Source of the DNA: Hordeum vulgare subsp. vulgare
Lineage: Eukaryota; Streptophyta; Magnoliopsida; Poales; Poaceae
Direction: 5' to 3'
Assembly: GCF_904849725.1 (NCBI RefSeq)
Contig: NC_058522.1
Location: forward strand, 456,942,844-457,006,843
Length of the DNA: 64,000 nt
Within the stretch, counting starts at the first letter, position 1; the number at the start of each line of letters is the position of its first letter. Below are positions 1-11,459 of the stretch, in pieces. The notes beneath the pieces were generated by a model. The model did no database searches. It was not told the origin of the DNA and saw nothing but the letters and a program-made list of their open reading frames with translations. Both the position numbers and the translations under genes were made by a program.

Positions 1-1101
1 ACGATGGTGGGAGGAGCCCGAGGAGGGGCTCACCAACGTTGATGAGACAGCTCGGTGAAGCCGGAGTTCGCGGGAAGGCGGAGGCGACAGTGGTGATGGC
101 GCGGTGATGACGTGGTGGCGGCGGTGACGGTCGCCGGAGGGGGCCTCCCGGAGTCGTGGCTGGAGAGGAGAGCCCTCCGGTGAAGAAGGGGCCGGCCGGA
201 TCCGGCGGGGGTTGCCCCGGCCTCAAGGGGAGGGAGGCCGGCCGGTCATGGTGGTCGCCGGAGTTGAAGGGGGGGGGGCGGCCGAGGTGGTTGTCGGGAT
301 GGTCGGCGGGGAGTGAGGCGAGGCCGAGAGGAGGGAGGCCTCGGGGTAGGGAGGGAGATCTGGAGGCACGAGGGGAGGAGGAGGCCTCGGGGTGGGGAGG
401 AAGAGGCCGGTGGAGGGAGAGGCCGACGGTGGGGGGGGGGCTCGCCGGCCGGGGTGGGGGCGAGGTGGAGAGGAGGGCTCGGGGTGGGAGAGGGAGATCG
501 TGGGGGGGGGGGTCTGGTGCGTGGGGAGGGGGTGTTCGTGGGGGGAAACTGGGAGGGAGAGAGGATACCGAGAGGAGAGGCTCGGTCTCGTGGGGAGGGG
601 GTTACGAGAGGGAGGGGTGTCGGTGGGGGTGGGGCCCCCCACGAGGGGGTTGGGGAAATGAGGCGGGAGCCCCTGGCGGTGGCGGTGCAAGTGGGAGGGA
701 GGGAGCGAGGCAGGGAGGGGTTGCCTCGCCCTAGGGTTTGAGGGGGGGTGCGGGGTGCGCTGGCTCGGCTCGGCCACTTTGGCCTAGTCGGCCAGGGGGG
801 TGGGGGGGTTCCTCTTTTTCTTTTTGTTTTGTTTTCCTTTTCTATTATTTCTTCTTTCTAATTTCTTTTTTTTCTTTCTAATTTCTTTTCTTTCTTTTAT
901 CATTATTATTTTTAATACTTTCTTTCTTTAATAGTTAATATGAGTTTATAAATATAATTATCTTTTGTTTTCAACTTCCGAATCCGGATAGAAATTCAAT
1001 GCGGGTCAACGACGGTAATTCTCGATGATGTGGCATCATTAGCGGGTGATCACTGTAGCATAATTACAATATTTACTGTAGCAAAAGTCGAGGATGTCAC
1101 A
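1..1101 (-). repeat. 3' LTR of chromovirus C (partial)
   Basis: Aligns end to end with 8087-9192, with a few percent mismatches by eye, many of them C/T or G/A. It ends GATGTCACA next to the polypurine tract. Bases 150-770 are extremely G-rich on the plus strand (runs of up to ten G) and give overlapping long ORFs in several frames. These ORFs are compositional and have no recognisable domain. The stretch 800-960 is T-rich. Confidence 0.93.
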
Positions 1102-1117
1102 ATTCTCCCCTACTAAC
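1102..1117 (-). other. Polypurine tract of chromovirus C
   Basis: On the minus strand the sequence reads GTTAGTAGGGGAGAAT immediately before the LTR start TGTGACATCC. A purine-rich block abutting the 3' LTR is the expected plus-strand primer site. Confidence 0.8.
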
Positions 1118-1137
1118 AAGAATTCTCGTCCCGAGAA

Positions 1138-4100
1138 TTAAGAGGTAGAGGGAAAGAGCCCGGGGTAGTCATCACGAAGATGATCCTCGCGTTCCCAAGT
1201 GGCTTCATCTTCAGAGTGATTTGACCACTGCACCTTAAGGAACTTGGTGACCTTGCGACGAGTCTTACGTTCAGCTTGGTCGAGAATGCGGACCGGATTC
1301 TCTTTATAAGAGAGGTCTTGTTGTAGTTCAAGCATATCGTGATACACTGCTCGAATAGGGTCCTTGAAACAGCGACGAAGCTGAGAAACGTGGAAGACAT
1401 CGTGAACCTGAGAAAGGTTCGCCGGCAGTTCCAATTGATAAGCCACTCTTCCACGCCTTTCGAGAACAGTGAAAGGATCAATATAACGAGGAGCTAACTT
1501 GCCCTTGATTCCGAAACGGTGTGCACCTCTCATTGGTGTGACACGAAGATAAGCCTTTTCGCCAGGTTGATAGACCATATCTTGATGATGACAGTCATAC
1601 TGACTCTTCTGACGAGACTGAGCAGCCTTTAGATTCTCATGAATAATGCGGACTTGATCTTCGGCATGTTGAATAATATCCGGACCGAAGAGTGATCGTT
1701 CCCCAGTCTCTGACCAATTCAGAGGAGTTCGACACCTTCGCCCATACAATACTTCGATAGGGGCCATCTTCAGACTAGCTTGATAGCTATTGTTGTAAGA
1801 GAACTCGGCATACGGGAGAGATTCCTCCCATTTCTTACCGAAAGAAATGACACAAGCTCGAAGCATGTCCTCGAGAATTTGGTTGACTCGTTCAACTTGT
1901 CTCTGGGATTGAGGATGAAATGCAGTGCTGAAGGACAGATGAGTCCCCATAGCCTTCTGAAAACTTTCCCAGAATTTTGAAGTGAACAAGCTGCCACGGT
2001 CCGAACTGATTACCAACGGAATACCGTGAAGTGAAACTACTCTTGACATATAAAGATCTGCCAGCTGACTAGCATTAATTGTTTCTTTGACGTCCAAAAA
2101 ATGTGCAACTTTGGACAGTCGATCAATGACGACAAGAATAGCATCATTACCTTTCTGAGATCTGGGAAAACCAGTGACAAAGTCCATTTCAACATGGTCC
2201 CATTTCCACTCAGGAATAGAGATAGGTTGCAGAGTCCCAGCAGGCTTTTGGTGTTCTACTTTGATATGCCGGCATATATCACATTCTGCCACATAGCCTG
2301 CAATGTCTTGTTTCATATTGGGCCACCAGAATCTTTGCCGGATGTCTTGGTACATCTTGGTACTACCCGGGTGAATAGACAATGGTGTGTCATGAGCTTC
2401 TTCCATCACCTTCCCAGTCATCCTGAGATTTTCCTTCTTATTTGGGACGAATAGGCTACCCTTGAAATACAAGGCGCCACCTTCATCAACAGTGAAAAAG
2501 GAGGGTTTACCCTTCGCAATATAGCTCTTAATCCTGTCGACATCATCGTCAAAGTCTTGCAGATTCTTTATGGAGCTCACAAGATCTGGTTCAACCACTA
2601 GGTTACTGAGGGAACCCTGATTAACAACATGAAGGTTCATCTTTTGACACTCTTCAGGAGGGGGAACAAGGTAACCCCGAGGAACAATGTGGAGGTTCAG
2701 CTTACGGAATTCCTCTTGCAGACGATCGTGAACCTTATGAACCTGGAGGTGGTTGCAGTATGACTTGCGACTTAAGGCATCAGCCATTACGTTAGCCTTG
2801 CCAGGGGTATATGATATACTACAGTCAAAATCTGCTATACGCTCCATCCATCTTTGTTGACGTAGGTTCAGCTCCGGTTGATTGAACAAGTACTTCATAC
2901 TTTGATGGTCGGTGTAGATTTCACAGCGATTACCGACAAGGTATTGTCGCCATTCCTTCAACGCATGAATGACTGCGACACGCTCGAGATCATGAACTGG
3001 GTAGTTCTCTTCATGAGCACGCAGTTGACGTGAAGCATAAGCGATCACCTTGCGATCCTGCATTAGGACACAACCTATTCCTTGACGAGAAGCATCACAG
3101 TATATGAAGAAATCACTTTTTGTATCTGGAGGAGCAAGTACTGGAGCAGACGTCAGTTTGTCCTTGAGCGCCTGGAAACTTTCCTGACGTTTATCAGTCC
3201 ATTCATACTTAACACCCTTGTGAAGCAGGTTGGTTAAGGGCTTCGCAATCTTGGAGAAGTTCTCGACGAATCGACGTCAATAGCTGGCGAGTCCGAGAAA
3301 ACTTCTGACTTGCTTGACATTCTTCGGGGGAGTCCAGTCAAGAATAGCTTGAATTCGTTCGGGGTTGACCGCAATACCATCCTTGGAAATCACATGACCA
3401 AGGTAAGTCACTTCGTCTAGCCAGAACTCACATTTGGAATACTTCGCATAGAGTTTATGCTCCCGAAGCTTATCCAGTACAAGACGAAGATGTTCAGCAT
3501 GCTCTTCTTTTTTCTTCGAAAATACCAGAATATCATCCAGATATACCACGACAAATTTTTCGAGGTAGTCCATGAATATATAATTCATCAATCGAGAGAA
3601 GGTTGCCGGTGCATTGGTTAAGCCGAAGGACATGACGGTGTACTCGTATGATCCATATCTAGTAACAAAGGCGGTCTTTGGAATATCCTCCTTGCGAACA
3701 CGGATCTGGTGGTATCCCAACCTCAAGTCGAGCTTAGAGAAGACGGTGGAACGAGCAAGTTGATCATACAAATCATTTATCCGAGGGAGAGGATATTTGT
3801 TTTGAATAGTGGCCTGGTTGATAGGACGATAGTCTTGAACCAATCGATTTATCCCATCCTTCTTCTTAACAAAGAGAGAAGGTGCTCCCCAAGCAGAGGA
3901 ACTCGGACGGATGAAACCCAGACGGAGCGAGTTGTCAATTTCTTTCTTAAGTTCAAGGAGTTCATGTGGTGGCATTTTATAAGGACGCTTGGCAATAGGA
4001 GTGGTACCGGGTACCAAGTCAATGACAAACTCGACAGCTCGAGCAGGGGGAATCCCCGGAAGTTCTTCTGGAAAGACATCTTGGAATTCTCGGACCACTG

Positions 4101-4449
4101 GAATGTTTTCAATCCCTTCAAGAGGCGACGCATTTAATGCATTCAAGGCATATAGCCATGCCTCAGCATTTCGGACGAGGTGAGCATGGTAGCTTACTAG
4201 TTCATCTGAAGGGTGTAGGAGGTGGACGGTTTTGGTGGTACAAACGATCGATGCCGTATGAGCTTTCAACCAGTCCATCCCCAATATGAGATCAATGTTG
4301 GATGACTTTAGTAGGATGGGGTTGGCAAGAAATTCTAATCCTTCAATTTCAACTTGAACATGGGGGCAAACCACAGAGGTTCGGCATTCGCCCCCAGGGG
4401 TGTTTGCCACTATCGGGATGTTCATCTCTTCGCTCCTAATGTCATGCAT
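1138..4449 (-). pseudogene. pol: Chromovirus pol: protease end, RT, RNase H, integrase, chromodomain
   Basis: One reading frame runs from 4449 to 1138 with a single in-frame TGA at 3277-3279. It encodes the enzymes that copy the element RNA into DNA and insert it. RT shows the YLDD catalytic motif (about 3532-3543). RNase H follows (TDHQSMKYL, then ADALSRK near 2770). Integrase has an HHCC zinc region (ending CDICRH) and catalytic residues in MDFVTGF, SSDRGSLF and QVERVNQ. The last 60 residues contain KVQWSNHSEDEATWE, typical of a chromodomain that steers insertion to marked chromatin. The stop falls between LASY and RRFVENF at the end of RT. The protease active site lies in the gag frame, so a frameshift separates the two (about 4450-4460). 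As it stands the protein cannot be made whole. Confidence 0.92.
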
Positions 4450-5143
4450 GTATGCAAAATTTCTGACATAAAGGAATGAGATGCTCCTGTATCAAACAAT
4501 ACAGAAGCAGGTACTGAGTTAACGAGAAGTGTACCAATCACGGTAGCAGGCTGGTCTTGAGCTTGACTCATATCAATGTTGTTGGCCTGACCACGAACAT
4601 AAGCAGGCTTAGCGTTGAAGTTGCGGTTCTGGTTGTTGCCACTGCCAGTTGCGGGAAGTGTCAGCTGATTCGGATTATGCCTGCATTCTCTAGCACGGTG
4701 ACCTGGACGGCCACACTTGAAGCACAGCCCGTCCTCACGACGGGAAGGAGGAACTCGAGGCGGTGGAGCTGGAAGCCTCGGCTGCCTAGGTGGCGGAGGA
4801 GGCAGGCGAGGTGCAGCATAGGACGTCCTCGGAGCAGGAGCAGGTGCATGGTACATGTTGTTGGGAATCCAGATCTTCCGCTTCTGTGCAGATGAGCCCG
4901 AAGATGAGCCCATGTCACGGTTGCGCTTGCTGCTATCTTTGTATTCCTGCAGACCAGTCTCAACCTGAATAGCCTTGTTCACCAGGGTGGCGAAATCAGC
5001 ATAGTCCTGAACGAGGAGTGTCAGCTTGATATCAGGGTGAAGGCCTTCACGGAACTTCTCCTGCCTGCGTGCGTCAGTCGCAATGTCTTCTTCAGCATAG
5101 CGAGATAATTCCAGAAATTCTCGCTGATAAGCATCCACAGTCT
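4422..5143 (-). pseudogene. gag: Chromovirus gag C-terminal part with zinc knuckle and protease start
   Basis: The frame opens with VDAYQREFLELSRYAEED, which is the middle of a retrotransposon gag domain; the usual N-terminal capsid half is absent. A proline/arginine-rich segment is followed by a CCHC zinc knuckle (CFKCGRPGHRARECR) that binds element RNA. The protease motif [14 protein letters not shown] follows and then the frame is lost. No ATG starts this reading frame: directly upstream lies a tRNA-derived sequence and then the LTR. The N-terminal loss therefore appears to be structural rather than a point mutation. The frame is shifted relative to the pol frame that continues at 4449. 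Confidence 0.88.
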
Positions 5144-5175
5144 GGTCCCAGGATCGAAACCTGGCTCTGATACCA
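5144..5175 (-). other. Extended primer binding site: 32 nt identical to the initiator tRNA-Met 3' end
   Basis: The plus strand reads GGTCCCAGGATCGAAACC then TGGCTCTGATACCA. This is the T-arm, acceptor stem and CCA of plant initiator tRNA-Met as I know it. A normal PBS is complementary to only the last 12-18 nt. The LTR edge is 3 nt away at 5179, and gag coding sequence starts immediately on the other side at 5143. The rest of the tRNA (anticodon arm, D arm, 5' half) is absent, so this is not a tRNA gene. Confidence 0.85.
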
Positions 5176-5178
5176 ACT

Positions 5179-8100
5179 TGTGACGCCCTCGGTTTAATCG
5201 TATGCTAATCATACACGCAAATGCGTACGATCAAACCCAAGGACTCACGGGAAGATATCACAACACAACTCTAGACACAAATAAAATAACATCAGCTTCA
5301 TATTACAAGCCAGGGGCCTCGAGGGCTAGAATACGGAAGCTCAATAAAAACACGAGTCAGCGAAAGCAACAATATCTGAGTACAGACATAAAACATGGGG
5401 TGCCTTAGAGAAGGCTAGCACAAAAGATACAACGATCGAACGAGGCGAGGCCTCCTGCCTGGGAAGCTCCTAACTACTCCTGATCATCAGTGGCCTCCAC
5501 TTAGTAGTAGGCACCGTCGGGGTAGCAGTCGTCGGCGGCGGGGACCTCCATCTCGTGGGCTCCATCATCTGGTCGCAGCAAACGGATCGAGGGGACAAGA
5601 GGGGGAGCAAAGCAGTGGCGAGTACTCATCCAAAGTACTCGCAAGTCTTACATCAGAACTATTCTAATTATGCATCAGTATCAAAGAAGGGGGGGGGTTA
5701 TATGTGGACTGACTGCAGCAATGCGAGAATAGAGAGAGAAGGCCTAGTCCTATCGAAGACTAGCATCTTGACGGTCTTGCAGCAATTAGACGAGAGTAGA
5801 ACAGGGGTAACACATTAATAGTCATATTGTTGTAGCAATATTAAAGTGAGGTCACGCATAAAGATCCTCCCTCGAGTCCCTGCGAGGAAGCAATCCCGAG
5901 GCAAACTAACTCCAGTTAAGTAACAATTGTAGTTGTAAAAGATCGGGGCACAACTCCAAGTCGTCCTGTAACCGTGGACACGGCTATCCGAATAGTTAAT
6001 TTTCATCCCTGCAGGGGTGCACCACATGTCCCGTCACGCTCGATAACACTCTGGCCGGACATACTTTTCTAGGTCCTGCCCGGCCTCGGAATATCGACAC
6101 GTCGCAGCCCCACCTAAGACTAATCAGAGAAGCCAGCCCGCCGGTCTAACTCCTAAGCACAAAGGGTTCATGTGCGCAGTTCCCCTTCGCGCTCCTGCAC
6201 GTGGCGTGGGCGGCCGACGTCAGTCCTAGCATCCATTAATCACAAGAGCGATGCATCTCGGGACCACTCGGGCGCGCGCCGCTACATTGCTGTCATCTGA
6301 AAAGCTTCGGCTGATACCGCGACGCTGAGTACCCATAATTCTTCCCGCGTAGCCGGTTAGTGCGAAAAGGTCTCCGACCAACCCATATCAAATATCCAAA
6401 TCCATTAACATTTTAATTAGGCCAACAGCACAGCTTCACGGGAATCCACCCGTCTTACAACTAATCACCAATGATCCTAGTAACATGGTCGAGTAACTGT
6501 ATGGTTGTAACACCGGGGGAATCTGAGGTATCACCCTCGTTGGATTCCGAACGATGTACCCGTCAAGGTGGGCTTAGAGGAATCACCCTCGGGGGTCCCG
6601 CACTTGAGGGGTTGCACGACAGAGGCGTCATCGGGAATGGTGAAAGAGGAATCATCCTTGATAACCACGACCGACTAGCTATACTACAGAGATATCATCA
6701 GGAGTACTTAGCGAGGTTTCACCCTCGATACCCGATAGTATCCCTGTAGCTCGTACAACGAAGGGGGTGTATGTGCTGTGTCGGGTCTGGCTCGTCGATC
6801 AGGGATCAAGATTGAAAACAAGCGGGTCAACTGAACTACAGGGTCAGAGGGGATGACTGCTCCACCTATACTAGGCATATTAAAGGTACAAGACTGAAAG
6901 TAACAGTTCATCAAAAACAGGCTATGCATCAGATATAGGAGCTAACTACAACAGTAGCAAAATACTAATGCAAGCAGTAGGAAGAAAGACATAGGCGATA
7001 TAGGAATGATCAAGGGGGGGGGTTGCTTGCCTTGTTGCTCTGCGGCAAAGGACTGATCGGCAGGGCCGTAGATGTACCCGGCAGCAGCGTCAGTCTCGGG
7101 GTCTACCGGTAAGAAGAGGGGGAAGAAACAATAAATAATAGCAACGATGCAACACAAAGCATGACATGGCAAGATGCAGGCTAGACATGAGCTAACGCAG
7201 CAACATCCGTCATAGACGGGTCGAAAGAATATCTGATGATATTTTTCGGGTCTCGGGCTACTATCGGTCATATTGGAAACGATGGAAAAGTTCCATGTTT
7301 GATATGCTTGGGACGCGTGACAGACGAATGGACCGTGTATCCGGGTTCGTCTCGTTCTGCTGATCAACTTTCATGTTGAAACTATTTTGATCTGACTTAC
7401 GGATTATTTAATATTAATTTTTAAAGTTTTATTCAATAATTAGGAATTAAAAAGAGATTTAAATAATTTAATAAAAAACTATTATGACATCAGCATGATG
7501 TCATGCTGACATCAACAGTTGACTGGTCAACTAACTAGCGGGCCCCGAACGTCATAGGCACAAGTTTTAATTAAGATTAAATATTAATTAATCAGATTAA
7601 TTTAGTGAGGGGACCCACGTGTCATTCTCTCATTATTCTAATTATCCAATTAGTTAATTTAACTAATATATATCTATTTATTTATTTAATAAAAACATTA
7701 ACATTATCTTTATTTTTATTTTAACTATCGCGTGGGGCCTCCCTGTCATAGACAGCGGGTGCGTTGGCCCCACCGGTAAGTGACCTTAGGCCAAATACTC
7801 GATTTTATTCATAGATATAAACATGCAAATATCGTATTCCTCCAAATACCTATATACACAATACATACATCGCATCTCATACATACATACATATATACGG
7901 AATACATTATTTGTTTTTATTTTATTCAAATCTCACACTCTCATCTCTCTCTGTTAACACACAACAGAGAGTCTGTGGTAACCTCCTCAACATAGAAGAG
8001 AGCCAACTTCATCTCCTCCTACCGGAGTCAAACGTCAATGGATCGGACCCCGTTTGCCGGAACGGAACCGGGACAGTGAGGGGAACGCGATGGTGGGAGG

Positions 8101-9192
8101 AGCCCGAGGAGGGGCTCACCAACGTTGATGAGATGGCCCGGTGAAGCCGGAGTTCACGGGAAGGCGGAGGCGACGATGGTGATGGCGCGGTGATGACGTG
8201 GTGGTGGCGGTGACGGTCGCCGGAGGGGGCCTCCCGGAGTCGTGGCCGGAGAGGAGAGCCCTCTGGTGAAGAAGGGGCCGGCCGGATCCGGCGGGGGTTG
8301 CCCCGGCCTCAAGGGGAGGGAGGCCGGCCGGTCATGGTGGTCGCCGGAGTTGAAGGGGGGGGGGCGGCCGAGGTGGTTGTCCGGATGGCCGGCGGGGAGT
8401 GAGGCGAGGCCTAGAGGAGGGAGGCCTCGGGGTAGGGAGGGAGATTTGGAGGCACTAGGGGAGGAGGAGGCCTCGGGGTGGGGAGGAAGAGGCCGGTGGA
8501 GGGAGAGGCCGGCGGTGGGGGGCTCGCCGGCCGGGGTGGGGGCGAGGTGGAGAGGAGGGCTCGGGGTGGGAGAGGGAGATCGTGGGGGGGGGGTTCTGGT
8601 GCGTGGGGAGGGGGTGTTCGTGGGGGGAAACTGGGAGGGAGAGAGGATAACGAGAGGAGAGGCTCGGTCTCATGGAGAGGGGGTTACGAGAGGGAGGGGT
8701 GTCGGTGGGCGTGGGGCCCCCCACGAGGGGGTTGGGCAAATGAGGCGGGAGCCCCTCGCGGCGGCGGCGCAAGTGGGAGGGAGGGAGTGAGGCACGGAGG
8801 GGTTGCCTCGCCCTAGGGTTTGAGGGGGGTGCGGGGTGGGCTGGCTCGGCTGGGCCACTTTGGCCCAGTCAGCCACGGGGGTGGGGGGGGGGGTTTCCTC
8901 TTTTTGTTTTTGTTTTGTTTTGTTTTCCTTTTCTATTATTTCTTCTTTCTAATTTCTTTTTTTTCTTTTTAATTTCTTTTCTTTCTATTATCATTATTAT
9001 TTTTAATACTTTCTTTCTTTAATAGTTAATATGAGTTTATAAATATAATTATCTTTTGTTTTCAACTTCCGAATCCGGATAGAAATTCAATGCGGGTCAA
9101 CGAATGTAATTCTCGATGATGTGGCATCATTAGCGGGTGATCACTGTAGCTTAATTACAATATTTACTGTAGCAAAAGTCGAGGATGTCACA
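5179..9192 (-). repeat. 5' LTR of chromovirus C (complete, 4014 bp)
   Basis: Begins TGTGACGCC and ends ATGTCACA on the plus strand, giving inverted GTGAC/GTCAC ends. Its last 1.1 kb matches 1-1101. Contents: an AT-rich part at 7380-7720, and the G-rich block again at 8240-8890. Four spaced copies of a GAGG(N)WTCACCCTCG-type word lie at 6525, 6577, 6646 and 6713. No ORF longer than about 180 codons is present, and none resembles a known protein. Confidence 0.93.
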
Positions 9193-10630
9193 TTGATGAC
9201 CCACAACCTATTGATGATAGCTTTCCCGATGAGCAATTGAATGTCATCAATGCTTCACGTAGTTCTCCGTGGTATGCTGATTATGCAAACTATATCGTTG
9301 CGAAATACATACCACCTAGTTTCACGTACCAGCAAAAGAAGAAATTCTTCTTTGACTTGAGACACTACTTTTGGGATGATCCTCACCTTTATAAGGAAGG
9401 AGTAGATGGTGTTATTAGACGTTGTGTACCTCAACATGAACAGGGACAAATCCTACAGAAGTGTCACTCCGAGTCCTACGGAGGACACCATGCGGGAGAT
9501 AGAACTGCACACAAGGTATTGCAATCAGGTTTCTATTGGCCCACTCTCTTCAAGGATGCGCGTAAGTTTGTCTTGTCTTGTGACGAATGTCAAAGAATAG
9601 GTAATATTAGCAAACGTCAGGAAGTGCCTATGAACTATTCACTTGTCATTGAACCGTTTGATGTTTGGGGCTTTGATTATATGGGACCTTTTCCCAAATC
9701 CAATGGGTATACTCATATCCTAGTTGCTGTTGATTACGCACTAAGTGGGTAGAAGCTATCCCCACTAGTAGTGCTGATCACAACACTTCTACCAGGATGC
9801 TTAAAGAAGTTATTTTCCCTAGATTTGGAGTCCCTAGATATCTAATGACCGACGGTGGTTCACATTTCATTCATGGTGCTTTCCGTAAAACGTTTGCTAA
9901 GTACGATGTCAACCATACAATTGCGTCTCCCTATCACCCTCAGTTCAGTGGTCAAGTAGAGCTAAGCAACAGAGAGATTAAACTAATTCTGTAAAAGACT
10001 GTCAACAGGTCTAGAAAGAATTGGTCTAAGAATCTCGATGATGCACCGTGGGCTTATAGACTTGCCTATAAGAATCCCATGGGCATGTCTCCGTACAAAA
10101 TGGTGTACGGTAAAGCATGTCATTTACCTCTTGAGCTAGAGCATAAAGCTTATTGGGCAATCAAAGAGCTCAACTTTGATTTCAAACTTGCCGGTGAGAA
10201 GAGCTTATTTGATATTAGCTCGCTTGATGAATGGAGAACTCAGGCACATGAGAATGCCAAGTTGTTCAAAGAAAAGGTTCAGAGGTGGCATGATAAGAGG
10301 ATACAAAAGCGTGGGTTCAATGTAGGTGATTATGTCTTTCTATATAACTCTCGTTTAAGATTCTTTGCAGGCAAGCTTCTCTCTAAATGGGAAGGTCCCT
10401 ATGTTGTTGAGGAAGTATATCATTCCGGTGCTATCAAGATCAACAACACGGAAGGTAATTGTCTGAGAGTTGTAAATGGGCAGAGAATCAAGCATTATAT
10501 CTCAGGTACTCCCATAAATGTTGAAAGCAATATTATAAATACCATAACTCCGGAAGAATACCTAAGGGACATTTATCAGCCTATTTCAGACTCCGAAAAC
10601 GAAGAGGTATGTGATTCGGTAAGAAAATAG
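9193..10630 (+). pseudogene. pol: Element B integrase (Athila-like), frameshifted
   Basis: Encodes the C-terminal part of pol. An HHCC zinc-binding region (CHSESYGGHHAGD ... CDECQR) lies at about 9460-9600. The catalytic core residues are visible in FDYMGPF (about 9673), TDGGSHF (about 9850) and QVELSNREIK (about 9958). The C-terminal tail from about 10080 contains GMSPYKMVYGKACHLPLE, typical of this group. Frame is lost near 9740 (after VAVDY) and regained at 9797. A TAA at 9992 follows LIL where related proteins have glutamine. The frame is open to the very left edge at 9193, where the chromovirus interrupts it; RT and RNase H would lie upstream. Confidence 0.9.
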
Positions 10631-10937
10631 AGTCCAAAACTTTTTCAGTAGGAAATTTTCTCCGTTTTGGAATATTTGAAAAAAATACAAAAATTGGAAG
10701 TAGTCCGGAAAGTGCTCGAGCAGGCGACAAGCTTGCCCGGCGCGGGCCCAGCCCCTGGCCGCGCGTAGGGGGCTTGTGCCCACCTCGTGCGCCTCCCGGA
10801 CTCCGTTTTCGTGCGGGGTACTCCTTCTGGTCTGGAAAAAATCATTATATATACTACCGTTTGGTCTGACCCCTGCATCACAAATATTTCCTTTGTTTTT
10901 CGTTTCGGGCCTGTTTCTATTGCAGATCTAGATTGCT
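10631..10937 (+). promoter_or_regulatory. Spacer with possible internal promoter ahead of the small ORF
   Basis: A GC-rich stretch (10715-10800) is followed by TATATATA at 10846-10853, about 90 bp before the next ATG. A pyrimidine-rich stretch ending TTGCAG lies at 10911-10925, so a splice acceptor is an equally good explanation for how the downstream ORF is expressed. Nothing else is recognised here. Confidence 0.3.
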
Positions 10938-11459
10938 ATGACTTCCTCAAAAGCTCCGAAGGACAAGATCTTCGAGAAGGTCATCAATACCTACCTCACA
11001 GGAGTGCTGCAACACCCTCAATCTATCGAGATCCGTGAGGGTATGTTGCACATCCGTGATGTTGAGGGGCCCAAGAAGACCGGAAGCATGGAGACGAGGC
11101 TCGAAGCAATGGAGAAACAAGTCTTCAAGTGCCAAGGGATGGTGGAGCGTGGACTCAACGCTAACCACATGATGATGACGGAGTTCACCAGCACGCAGAG
11201 GATTGATGCCAATGACATTGGGAAGCACCTATCCAGGCTCTATGACAGGATTGATCAACTCCAGGCCCAGATCTATGACCTGCAGAACCAAAACTATGAG
11301 CATGAGTATAGATTTAAATCAATACGGTTGGCTGCAGATTTGAGGATTCCGGAGACTCATTCATCTTTCCATGATGGAGCACATATGCCTTGGAAGAAGG
11401 AGGATCAAGCCCATGTTGCAACAACTCCTCCACCATCACCACCAAAGGAAGACAACTAA
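10938..11459 (+). CDS. Small coiled-coil ORF downstream of pol in element B (173 aa)
   Basis: Intact from ATG to TAA. The centre (about residues 50-125) has heptad-like charged and hydrophobic spacing (RLEAMEKQVF ... LYDRIDQLQAQIYDLQNQN), predicting a coiled coil. The C-terminus is proline/threonine-rich and short. There is no signal peptide, membrane segment, zinc finger or enzyme motif. It occupies the place where Athila elements carry their optional third ORF, but I see no envelope features. It is notable for remaining open while the neighbouring integrase has decayed. Function unknown. Confidence 0.55.
   Translation: MTSSKAPKDKIFEKVINTYLTGVLQHPQSIEIREGMLHIRDVEGPKKTGSMETRLEAMEKQVFKCQGMVERGLNANHMMMTEFTSTQRIDANDIGKHLSRLYDRIDQLQAQIYDLQNQNYEHEYRFKSIRLAADLRIPETHSSFHDGAHMPWKKEDQAHVATTPPPSPPKEDN

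Larger units (their letters stand above)
1..9192 (-). mobile_element. Ty3/gypsy chromovirus (Del/Tekay-like), nearly complete, left end beyond window
   Basis: Two LTR copies flank a gag-pol region read on the minus strand. The right copy is complete (5179-9192) and the left is cut by the window start (1-1101). LTR ends are TGTGAC...GTCACA. The polyprotein order is gag, protease, RT, RNase H, integrase and a C-terminal chromodomain-like segment, which places it among plant chromoviruses. The right end abuts an Athila-like integrase gene interrupted at 9193, so this element inserted into element B. TSDs cannot be checked because the left end is missing. The element is not intact: the gag N-terminus is missing, the protease is frameshifted, and one stop lies between RT and RNase H. 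The internal region (about 4.08 kb) is only as long as one LTR. Confidence 0.93.

Noticed and set aside
156..777. Long overlapping ORFs on both strands in the G-rich LTR block, repeated at 8242-8876
   Set aside because: Open in several frames because of composition (few T, few stops); low-complexity Gly/Arg or Pro products, no domain.
5144..5175. A tRNA-Met gene
   Set aside because: Only the 3' 32 nt are present, including the CCA end, which plant tRNA genes do not encode; it belongs to the retrotransposon priming region.
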